64,000 nucleotides of DNA, from positions 620,001 through 684,000 of the forward strand of contig JAUZTG010000048.1 in the NCBI GenBank assembly GCA_030734395.1, in the 5' to 3' direction. Shown one piece after another: positions 21,409 through 30,029 of the stretch. Under the pieces are notes generated by a model, which was not told the origin of the DNA, ran no database searches, and was given only the letters and a program-made list of their open reading frames with translations. The position numbers and the translations under genes were made by a program. This stretch comes from Sarocladium kiliense (Eukaryota; Ascomycota; Sordariomycetes; Hypocreales; Sarocladiaceae). Position 1 is the first letter of the stretch. Each line of letters opens with the position of its first letter.

Positions 21409-23207
21409 TTAGACAGTCTCCCTAATCGATGCATGACCCTCAGACTTATTGTGAGCATCGGTGCTGTAAGGCTCCTCCTGATCACCGAACTGGATCTTCT
21501 TCTCGACAGCCGCGACGGTCCTGTTGTTGAGCTCCTCGTCCTCGAACATGAAAGCAAGCTCCTCAAGAGTGCGGTTGAAGGTTTCAGGATAGAGAAAGAA
21601 TATGACAATGAACTCAAAGGCAATCCAACCACAGTAGATAGCCAGGTAGCGCCAGCCGATGGAGGTGATAGCAATAGAGTTAACGTTATTAGAGAAGAAA
21701 CCTGCGAGCTTTCCAAAGATCTGCTGGATGCCGATACCGCGGCTACGTGTAGCATAGGGCCAAAGCTCGACAAGGTATGCTGTGAAGAGAAACATGAGTC
21801 AGCTTGATTGCTCAGATGATCTTGGTTTCTCCCACAAGGAGGGGGAGATCGCTTACTATAAGTCAGGGCGTTGTTGCCAATCGCATAACAAGGCGAAAAG
21901 CCAAAGTAGAAAAACAAACCCGCGATGTTAACGGCACGAGGAGACTTGACACCGAGATCCTTGTAGTGGTTCTGGCGCTCAAGAGCAACAGTGTAGCCGG
22001 TGAAGCACAGCAGCATGAGTGTCGCAGAAAGCATGTACATCCATCGGCGGGGGAATCGGGGAACCACTAGAGCGATGATAACAGCAGTTGCAAATCCCCA
22101 GCAGGCGCCAGCAACGTTGATCCGGGTCTTGGCGAAGGGTGTCGTGTAGCCCATAAGCTCAAATAGCTGGTTAGAGTAGTAGCTAATCAGAGTGTTGCCT
22201 GAGAGCTGCGTGAAGAGGCCGACGAAGATGGTGACATAGACACGTCGACGCATACCCGCCGTACGTATAAGATCGAACCAGCTCTGCTTGGCTGCCTCCA
22301 TCTCAAGGTGAATAGTCTCGCGAATTTGAGTGATTTCAGCCTGGATAAGCAGGGAGCTGGCGTCACCCTCAGCGTGATACTTGATCAGTATAGACATGGC
22401 TTCGTCATCGCGGTCCTTGGAGATCAGGTACCGAGGCGATTCCGGAAGCAGGAAAACTGTGGCAATTTGTAGCAGAGATGGGCAAATCTGCAGCAGGGAT
22501 GGCAGACGCCATGCCCAGTCGCCAGCAATACGTGGCGTGGCGATGGCAATAGACGCTGCGGTGATCTGGCCGATACCGTAAGAAGCGTTGAATAGCGAAG
22601 TCAGGAATGCGCGCTCCTTGGGATGGCTAAGCTCGCCGATCAATGATGCACCGGCAATGATGCAGAAGAGAATGCCCATTCCGAGGATCATGCGAGCAAC
22701 AATATACATGCCAATATGCTGAGAGAATGCCTGGATGATAGCGCCAATAATCATCACCAGCGAACCGATCATGATAGCCCAGCGGCGGCCGAGCTTTTGG
22801 TTTATGTAAGGGGCAAAGGGGACTGCGAGAACAGAGCCTAACATGTAGGAAGAGTTGACAAAGCCAAGAAGGCCAGGCTCGATTCTGTACCGGCCCGTCT
22901 CTTCCTCAATATAGCCTTGGGAGAAGTCTACATCGTGAAGATCAAAGCCCACGAAGTCAGTAACTTCTCAGAGGCCTCGTTAGGGGAGGAGCTTACACGT
23001 ATGCCACCTATCCTCCATCTGCAGGGTGTTGATGAGCTGGGAGTCAAAGCCAGACGTGATCTCAACACCCATACAGCATGTAAAAAGCCAAATGTACATC
23101 ACCCGGAGGTTGCTCTTTTTGTACCATGGCACCTTGTCCTCATCGACGAGCCGGGTGACAATGGGGTCGGCAGTATTACCAAGATTCTGTTGCGGCAGGT
23201 GGACCAT
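21409..23207 (-). CDS. MFS sugar-porter family transporter (hexose/disaccharide/polyol type), 550 aa
   Basis: Proton symporter or facilitator of sugars or polyols at the plasma membrane. Three exons: 23207-22997, 22927-21857, 21779-21409. The start MVHLPQQNLGNTADPIV is the first ATG in this frame. Family signatures: GFDSQLINTLQ in helix 1, QKLGRRWAIMIGS (loop 2-3), GELSHPKERAFLTSLFNASY, WRLPSLLQ, PESPRYLISKDRDDEA (end of helix 6), FTQLSGNTLISYYSNQLF (helix 7, QQ/QLSG-type sugar site), ELWPYATRSRGIGIQQ and YPETFNRTLEELAFMFED. The YFSQGYIEE segment is joined correctly only if intron 1 ends at GATGTAG. The closest general type is the lactose/quinate/hexose group. Its placement between the regulator and the dioxygenase suggests it imports the cluster's substrate. 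Confidence 0.93.
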
Positions 23208-24269
23208 GGTGACAACAGGGTACGATAGCGTGGTGAAAGAAGTACTCGAAGAGGGAAAGACTAAGAGACAAAGCGCAGGCGAGCCAGGGACTTCTTGAAA
23301 ATGGGTCGGGCTGGGTTGTAGGCGCGTGCTGCGTGGAAGATCCCGTGGAATTCTGGGCGATGGTAGCCATCTTATAGAGGAAGATCCCCCAGCTTCGCCT
23401 CACTAGCTCAGAGATGGTGAACCAACATAACTGCCACTATCACTCAATAAGGATCGCGTGACGACCAATTAGGAGTTTGGGGGACGACTGAGATCCATGG
23501 GAAGCGTCCTAGCATCCGTGCTTGGGGGTTAGAATACGGGGAGCTTCCGAGTCTGGGGATCAATTCCCCAGATTCCAACTAGCCGTTGAGGAGAAGCCAG
23601 CGACGGATCGTGGGGTTGGCTCTTGCCATCTGTCGGAGGGGGATCAGCATCGCAGCGCACCCTAAGGAAGCAAGTTGGTCGCCTGGATTCACTGTCCAGC
23701 CTTGATTGGTGCATTATTTTGGTGCCCACCATGTCTGTGGAAGGATGCCACACCAAGCACGGTACTTTGTGATGACGCTGGTGATGGTAATTCATGTCCT
23801 TTGCGGGGATGACCTTCCATGCCGAACAGAAGAGGGAAGCGGGTCGTTTAGTTGGGAAAGTCTATCATCACGTATTGAGGAGGGACATGATGAGATCAGA
23901 GCGAGGTGCTGTAGAATTGTGCCACAGCTAGAGAAGTTCAGAGATCACAGAATAACCAAACCCAGATTACCGACTCAACTACTTTCCGACACGCTTGGGG
24001 TTATGTTCGGCGGTTCGGTACAATGCCATGCGGGCGTCACGAGGGGTCTGAGCGTCGTTTGGCCACGCACCCTTGGCGAACAGGCTTCCGGAAAAGGTAA
24101 GACAAACCCTATGCCAGGCTCTCTAGATGGCGCGGTATTAGATTTCCATTAGGTTCTAGCCCCTCGAATAAGCAAATAAAGAAGCTAACTTCGCGAGTGG
24201 TTGGCAATGTCTACTCGATATAGGCACAAATATGAACACCACAATTGAGCTACGAGTGAAGATACCTTG
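23208..24269. promoter_or_regulatory. Sugar-transporter upstream region with CreA-type sites
   Basis: A 1.06 kb interval 5' of the transporter and 3' of the PhyH gene. Matches to the fungal CreA consensus SYGGRG are at 23387-23392 (CCCCAG, minus), 23553-23558 (CTGGGG), 23566-23571 (CCCCAG, minus) and 23610-23615 (GTGGGG). They suggest glucose repression. No gene is supported in the rest. Confidence 0.5.
23552..23572. promoter_or_regulatory. Perfect inverted repeat carrying two CreA-type sites
   Basis: TCTGGGGA and TCCCCAGA form exact 8-bp arms around a 5-bp spacer, 345 bp upstream of the transporter ATG. Each arm holds CTGGGG, a match to the CreA/Mig1-type SYGGRG site. Paired CreA sites are known to be more effective than single ones. 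Function here is inference. Confidence 0.5.
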
Positions 24270-25407
24270 CTATAGTCCATCTCCTAGCTCGAATACTTTG
24301 TCCCAGCGCTAAGGAGGCCCGGTTAGCTCGGGGCTGAACACTTGCACTGCGTATGGCAGAAACGACTTACAGTATCCCAGGATTTCGAGGAGTCCACGAA
24401 CCTCAAGTCGGTCCCGAGTCGGACTCGCCTTTCTGGGTCATGATTGATAGTTGACGCGTGAATCTAGATCCAATGAGTCAAATTCTCTTTGGTATCAAGC
24501 ATATCTTAAGATGTGTCTTCGTGCTCACCGTATGTGCTTTATGGAAGACGACATCGCCAGCCTCGTACGCAGTGACCAACCATCTTTTGCCATGTTGCTG
24601 CGCGAATTCTCGGGGAGACTCTGATAAGAAGCCGGTGCTCATCATATTCGAGTTGAAGGCATTCCGGGTCTGCTCATCATTCATCTCAGCCTCACGGGCC
24701 TTCTTAGTGAATTGCTCCTCGATTTCTTGTCCAACCTCGTTGCCCCCTTCGAGGTAGATCAAGCCACCACCCTCCAGACGAATGTCCCCCATTGGCACCC
24801 ACACCGTCAGGGACGTCGGATCGCCATATCGCATGAATATTTGATCGTAGTGCACACCTATGGCGCGGTTGCCCGGTGTATTGTTGCGCAGCAGAGTTCT
24901 CCGCACGGTGAGGGTGTTTTCGCCCCATCCGGTGAAGCGCGACACGAAGCCCTTGATGGCCGGATGGTTGCAGAAGCCAGTAACGCCGTCTTCTTCGGAT
25001 CCTAAGTACCACGGATCGCTGTGCGACTTGATGACAGCCCGGATGAAGCGTCCTGCCGGGCTTTCAGGGTCCTGGTCCAGCTGCCCAGCACCAACACCTG
25101 GGAAGTCATCCCGGGCGGCCGCTGAGTTGAAGATGCCGTTGACAGGATCGGATCCAGGCTCGAGAAAGCCAGTCGAGGCCAGCGCGGAGAAGTAGCATCT
25201 TCTCGCGTCTAGGACATCCTCTCTTGGAATGAGGCCCTTCAAGAAGAGATAGCCGTCTTTCTGGTACCGTTCGTGAAGTGTGCTCATGGGCTCATTTGGG
25301 CTCGATTGGCGCAGAGGCACGACTTCATCTGGAGAGAGTAGACCATCATTGGTGTACAGCTCAACACCCCCAATCGTAGGACTTTTCACCAAGTTGCAAA
25401 CAGTCAT
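24270..25407 (-). CDS. PhyH-family Fe(II)/2-oxoglutarate dioxygenase, 336 aa
   Basis: Non-haem iron oxygenase of the phytanoyl-CoA hydroxylase superfamily. Exons: 25407-24529, 24463-24371, 24308-24270. RYQKDGYLFLKGLIPREDV near residue 48 is the typical opening. The iron ligands are H186 and D188 (GVHYDQIF) and H295 in HTIHASTINHDP. R308 in RRVRLGTDLRF fits the 2-oxoglutarate carboxylate position. The third ligand and the arginine lie in the 31-codon second exon, so splicing is needed for an active enzyme. The acceptor GATCTAG joins HKAHT to IHAST. Starts 811 bp from the divergent fusion gene, with which it may share a promoter. PhyH enzymes hydroxylate varied small molecules, so the substrate cannot be assigned; a role in the neighbouring sugar pathway is inferred. 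Confidence 0.92.
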
Positions 25408-26218
25408 GGTTGCTGCCTTGCTGAGATTTGAACAGCTGAAGAACTAACTTGGATAGACAGCAGACAGTCATATACGGTTTGTGGTCAAGATGCCTTGACT
25501 TCTTATTACGAACTACAGTGCAGCCATCGGCTAACATGATCTGATGCAAGTGACAAGAGACGTCGTAGCGAACTGCCTTGAGTTCCGGGAGCCCAACGGT
25601 AGCCACCAGGCCCCCCATTGTAGAGACGACAATGGAAAGGATCGCTATGCTAGAGCTGGTAGTTGATGCCGGGCTTCCTGTCGTCCTCTAAGTGAGGTTT
25701 CGGATCAGTTGGACGGAATCGGGTGGCATTGGAGATCCGGGACATAATTGCCTAATCGGGCAAATTTGTTCCGCCGTCATCTGTCCTCCCAACCAGGCAA
25801 TATGCACCCATGATCAGCATCCCCCGAGTCACCCGGAATTATCAGTCTGATACAGAAATACAGGTATAATTAGTTGATATTATCGTGGCACGGGGAACAG
25901 TATGTGTATTTGCTAGTGCGAATATAACCTACCAAATTGTCCCGAATTCGATACCGCAGTTCCTACTCGAACTGAATCACAGCTCAGGTGGACAGGAAAG
26001 TTATGGCTCACGGCCGTCTTTTCACAAGCTAGTTGGCTGCTGTATGTGACCCGATTTAGTAGAGTGACCCGGAGCTCTGATTAGTGCTCCAGTGACTCTC
26101 TATCCGACACAAGCCTGCTCCGAGCGTCCAAGTATAAACGTTACCAATCAGGTCCAGCTTCTCTCGAGAGGCGTAAACTTCTCATCGGCAATTAACTCTC
26201 TATCAATCATTAGTCGTC
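25408..26218. promoter_or_regulatory. Bidirectional promoter region between PhyH and the fusion dehydrogenase
   Basis: An 811-bp divergent interval without a gene. Two exact copies of GTGACCCG (26046-26053 and 26064-26071, 18 bp apart) and a near match GTCACCCGG (about 25829-25837) are present. CGG/CCG half sites of the type bound by Zn2Cys6 proteins also occur, including CGGCCG near 26010. These are candidate operator elements, not demonstrated sites. Confidence 0.45.
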
Positions 26219-28153
26219 ATGTACTTCGCTACCAATGTCTACGGTTGGACCCTCCTCGCAAAGCGCGATGGCAAGAAGTGGGACGTTGGCCGAGCCATGG
26301 CTGAAGCAAAACAAGCCGGCATTCAAGGTTGGGAGCATTACTTCAGAACAGTTGAAGAGATCCAGACGGTATCTGCAGAAGCTGAACGGCATGGATTGAA
26401 GACGTATTCGGCTTACATCGGGGGCGCTGTCCATGAGCCTGACCTGGCCCAAGCGACAGTCAAGAACAACCTCGAAATCGCCGAGGCCGCTCGCCAAATC
26501 GGTGTTCGCCAGCTTATTTTTAATCCGGATCCCCTTCCTGATGGTGCGCTGAAGTCTGACCAACAGTTGGCCGTACAGACGCAGGCCACAAATGAGCTTG
26601 GGAAGACCCTGGCTGGAATCGGGATGCGGCTACTTTATCACACACACGATCCTGAGATGAAGGCCGGCGCGAGGGAGCTTCACCACGTCCTCTTAAATAC
26701 GAATGCAGAATGGGTCGGATTTTGCCTCGATGTGCATTGGATCTGGCGCGGCGCGCAGGGTAGCCAGGCGGCCCTTCACGACATCATTTCTTTGTACGGG
26801 TCTCGCATCAGCCTCATTCATCTAAGACAATCTCAAGGCGGCGTATGGACTGAATCTATAGGTGATGGAGATATCGATTATGCGAGCCTCGCTCAGCATC
26901 TGAGAAAAAACAACGTTAAAGCTCAAATGACGCTGGAGCTTGCCTTGGAGAAAGAATCGGAGAGTGTCTTATCAGGCGAACAGGCCAGCGCACAAGCTCT
27001 TGAGTATCTCGAACCACTGCTGCAGGGCCTTGAAACTGATCCCACTCAGGGGAACCAGGAACCATGGAGAATTTACCTGTATGGAGGAGGTGCTATTGCC
27101 CGGCAGCATGCTCACGCCGCTGCACAGATTACCAACAAGGAGCTTCTAGTGGCGGATCCGTCCGTCGCAGCTCGGACTGCCTTTGCAGATGCTTTCCCGC
27201 TTGCAAGGCTCTTCGAGGATGCTGATTCTATGCTCAGCTCCTCGCCGGCCCGGGAGCATGATGTGGTCGTGATAGCCGTGCCCCCGGTCCTACACCATCA
27301 GGCGGCGCTACGGGCTCTACAGTCAGGCCGCCACGTTCTATGTGAAAAGCCTGTGACGCTGTCGGAGCAAGAGCTGGACGAACTGTTGGCGGCCAGCAAG
27401 AAGAGATACCGCATCTTTGGTGACTGCAGCGTTCGCTTTCTGTGCAATGACGCGCTGCCCTACTCCCGCGCGATCCTGTCAGGAGGTGGCATCGGTTCTC
27501 CCTACCACGCCCGTCTCGCCAATCGCAAGCCGAGGCTCCGGCCTGGGATTGAGTTCCAGCCGGAAAGCAAATGGTTCTTGAACAAAGATGTCGCTGGAGG
27601 CGGAGCCATCTACGACTGGGGAGTCTACGACCTGACGATGCTGTTTGATGTACTCCGGCCAGTCGCTGCCCATGTCCTGAGTGCATGGCTCGCAACGCCC
27701 AAAACAGCCGTGGATCCTGTCGATGCTCCCATCACAATTGAAACACACGCAGGCGCTACAATCAAGCTGGAGCTGGCTTCTGGTGACACAGTCATGCTCG
27801 ACTTCGAGCGCGGGTTCGGAATGCACGGCGAATTTCAGGCTCTTCTCAATGTCGATGGTTCCGAGGGTGGCTTATCTTGGGAGTGGTGCCCTCCTTTCGA
27901 CGAGGAGGACAAGATCAAGGTCACGCATTGGGTTGATGTCGACGGGAAGCTTGACAAGCGAATCAAACCCTTCCCGGCTATCAGCTGGGATGATGTTCAT
28001 TCGCGCCCCTTAGTTGCGTTCCTTGACCTGGTGGCTGGCCGTGACAGTGTCATCACGACCCTTGATCGGCTCAAGTTCAATCACTTAGTCTTAATGGCGA
28101 TATACCAGTGTGCCGAGAATGGAAGTTCGGTCGAGGTGAAATTGGGAACATGA
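26219..28153 (+). CDS. Two-domain fusion: xylose-isomerase-like TIM barrel + Gfo/Idh/MocA oxidoreductase, 644 aa
   Basis: Intronless. Residues 1-270 form a sugar isomerase/epimerase-type TIM barrel (AP endonuclease 2 superfamily). Candidate metal or active-site residues are E39 (QGWEHYF), H141/H143/E146 (LLYHTHDPEM), D171/H173 (GFCLDVHWIWRG), H201 (SLIHLRQ) and E240 (MTLELALE), matching the usual E, D, H, E order. Residues 280-644 are a Gfo/Idh/MocA NAD(P)-dependent dehydrogenase: Rossmann loop LYGGGAIARQH (288-297), DVVVIAVPPVLHHQ, the conserved CEKPVTLSE with K376-377 region, and GGGAIYDWGVYDL (460-472). In that last motif Tyr470 replaces the usual His, as in glucose-fructose oxidoreductase-like members. 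Joining both activities suggests two consecutive steps on one sugar or cyclitol. First of three same-strand genes; the start MYFATNVYGW matches the first beta strand of the barrel. Confidence 0.9.
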   Translation: MYFATNVYGWTLLAKRDGKKWDVGRAMAEAKQAGIQGWEHYFRTVEEIQTVSAEAERHGLKTYSAYIGGAVHEPDLAQATVKNNLEIAEAARQIGVRQLIFNPDPLPDGALKSDQQLAVQTQATNELGKTLAGIGMRLLYHTHDPEMKAGARELHHVLLNTNAEWVGFCLDVHWIWRGAQGSQAALHDIISLYGSRISLIHLRQSQGGVWTESIGDGDIDYASLAQHLRKNNVKAQMTLELALEKESESVLSGEQASAQALEYLEPLLQGLETDPTQGNQEPWRIYLYGGGAIARQHAHAAAQITNKELLVADPSVAARTAFADAFPLARLFEDADSMLSSSPAREHDVVVIAVPPVLHHQAALRALQSGRHVLCEKPVTLSEQELDELLAASKKRYRIFGDCSVRFLCNDALPYSRAILSGGGIGSPYHARLANRKPRLRPGIEFQPESKWFLNKDVAGGGAIYDWGVYDLTMLFDVLRPVAAHVLSAWLATPKTAVDPVDAPITIETHAGATIKLELASGDTVMLDFERGFGMHGEFQALLNVDGSEGGLSWEWCPPFDEEDKIKVTHWVDVDGKLDKRIKPFPAISWDDVHSRPLVAFLDLVAGRDSVITTLDRLKFNHLVLMAIYQCAENGSSVEVKLGT

Positions 28154-28550
28154 TTAGTCGGTAGTCCTTTGCTGGATTAGCTAGTCACATATGCTGCAGA
28201 AGGACCCCTTGGCGTCCTATATCCTGAATGGTTATTGTCTGTTGAGAAATTCCAAGTTTCTACGTGATATACATTTCTGGTCTTAGTGATAATTGCTTTT
28301 ATCCCGTGCTTCGGGGGCAGCTGAAGACATCGTCGATGGCAGTATTGACCTTGGAGAGTAGCTCCAGTAGACCGACTCCCCTTGCTTACTTGCCTATTTA
28401 AGGCAATGAATCCCGCCCCTCTGCTCTGACCAAGTTGTCTGTCTTTTCTCTTCTGTTACATCACGGACATTCTTTGTCGACTGCATAAGGCATTGTGTCT
28501 ACCTGAGCGAGCCCGTACACCCCTTCTCAGACGAATTCTCTATAAGAATA
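28154..28550. other. Intergenic spacer, 397 bp
   Basis: Probably the promoter of the second dehydrogenase. TATTTAAGG near 28395 is TATA-like and is followed by a C/T-rich stretch (28430-28460) before the ATG. No gene. Confidence 0.5.
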
Positions 28551-29630
28551 ATGGCTCCCTGGAGAGTTGCCGGGATCAATTTCGATCACATGCACATGGG
28601 CGACCTCTTGCTCTACGTTTCGCAGCATCCCAACGCAGAGATCGTGGGTGTGTGCGACAAGGATGTCGATCGGATGAAGGGTGCCATTGAGCGGTTCAGC
28701 ATTGAATCTGACTCAGTCTTCGCCAATGTCGATGAATGCATTCAGAAAACCAAGCCTGACCTGGTCATACTCTGTGCGGCTACTGCGGATCACGCAACCG
28801 CCGTCGAGCAGGTTGCTAAGCATGGCGTGCATATCCTCGTCGAGAAGCCGTTTGCTGCGAACCTGGCTGACGCGGATCGAATGATGCAGGCCATGTCTCG
28901 CACTGGAAGACTTCTGGCTATCAACTGGCCGCTGAGATGGGTGGCCTCTCACGTCACGGCTAAGCGCCTGATTGACGACGGGACCATTGGTGACGTACGG
29001 GAGATCCATCACTACGGCGGGAATCGCGGGCCTCTGTATCATCTCGCCGAGAAGGTCGAGGTCGTCGAAGAAGACGTACAACGTGCGAAGCCAACGTCCT
29101 GGTGGTACAAGGCAGCATCTGGAGGAGGTTCCCTGCTCGATTACCTTGGCTATGGCGCTACTCTGGGGACGTGGTACATGGATGGTCGCTCTCCAATAAC
29201 AGTCACAACCGTCTGCTCGTCATCCAACCCGGAGATCGAGGTCGACGAGCACTCCATCACCATCTGTCGCTACGACACAGGACTCTCCAGGATGGAGACT
29301 CGCTGGGGCACATTCACGGATCCTTGGACAACACAACCGCAACCCAAGTGCGGGTTCGTCCTTGTTGGTACAGCAGGTACCATTTCAACGTATGACTATG
29401 AGTCGTATGTCGGAGTGCAGACAAGGGAGAGACGGCAGATCACTCGTGTTCCTGTTGATACACTGAATTTCCCGGAGCGGAATCCCGTTGAGTATGTCCT
29501 GCATCGCATAGAGACTGGCGGGAAGGTCGAGGGGCCATTAGATCCCGCCTTGTGCCGCATAGGGCAGCAGATCATAGACACGGCGGTAGAGTCTGCTAGA
29601 CAGCAGAAGACCATTGCACTTTTGGTTTAA
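28551..29630 (+). CDS. Gfo/Idh/MocA-family oxidoreductase, 359 aa
   Basis: NAD(P)-dependent sugar, cyclitol or dihydrodiol-type dehydrogenase. Intronless, ATG in a fair Kozak context (AATAATGGC). Residues 1-120 form the Rossmann domain, but its loop reads AGINFDHMHMGDLL instead of a glycine-rich GxGxxG/A. The chain then shows VGVCDKD, DLVILCAATADHA and HILVEKPFAANLADAD, with the family lysine in EKP (98-100). The C-terminal sheet domain includes GGGSLLDYLGY (191-201), where a Tyr occupies the site of the usual catalytic His, a feature of glucose-fructose oxidoreductase and related enzymes. Follows the fusion gene by 397 bp and precedes the lactonase by 399 bp on the same strand. It may oxidise a sugar to the lactone that the SMP-30 enzyme opens; that link is inference. 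Confidence 0.92.
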   Translation: MAPWRVAGINFDHMHMGDLLLYVSQHPNAEIVGVCDKDVDRMKGAIERFSIESDSVFANVDECIQKTKPDLVILCAATADHATAVEQVAKHGVHILVEKPFAANLADADRMMQAMSRTGRLLAINWPLRWVASHVTAKRLIDDGTIGDVREIHHYGGNRGPLYHLAEKVEVVEEDVQRAKPTSWWYKAASGGGSLLDYLGYGATLGTWYMDGRSPITVTTVCSSSNPEIEVDEHSITICRYDTGLSRMETRWGTFTDPWTTQPQPKCGFVLVGTAGTISTYDYESYVGVQTRERRQITRVPVDTLNFPERNPVEYVLHRIETGGKVEGPLDPALCRIGQQIIDTAVESARQQKTIALLV

Positions 29631-30029
29631 TGAGTATTCCTTACACCGATTCCACAATGCCGCGCGTTGGCTCTGTCTGATATCATACATGCCCATGATG
29701 AGTACAGCTCAATTGAGGGGACTGCTACGCGACGGCGATTGCACGTAGCCGGCTTCTCAAGGAATGACAGCAGAGGAGGCGGAGATATGTGATGCCTGAA
29801 TGCAATGATTCAAGTCCTAAAGGGGAAGTTATCTTCCGACGAAATGACCCCACAATCGGTGCATATCGTGGACAAAGTGTGCGTGGTCTGTGTTGCTCGT
29901 CTAAGCCAGGGATCCGTCCTATCCTCATTCTGTCTCTGTTTGCCTTGTCGCAACAATTCTTGGAGCACTCTGTGCTCATATAACTTCTCTTGGAAGCCTG
30001 AGATTCAAGGACTTAAGCTTTGCAAGCTT
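29631..30029. other. Intergenic spacer, 399 bp
   Basis: Holds the presumed promoter of the SMP-30 gene. Short frames only; no gene supported. Confidence 0.5.

Noticed and set aside
23176..23403. Minus-strand frame beginning MRRSWGIFLYKMATIAQ as an upstream exon of the sugar transporter
   Set aside because: It runs in a different frame through the transporter start. The transporter already has a complete N-terminus from 23207, and no junction is needed.
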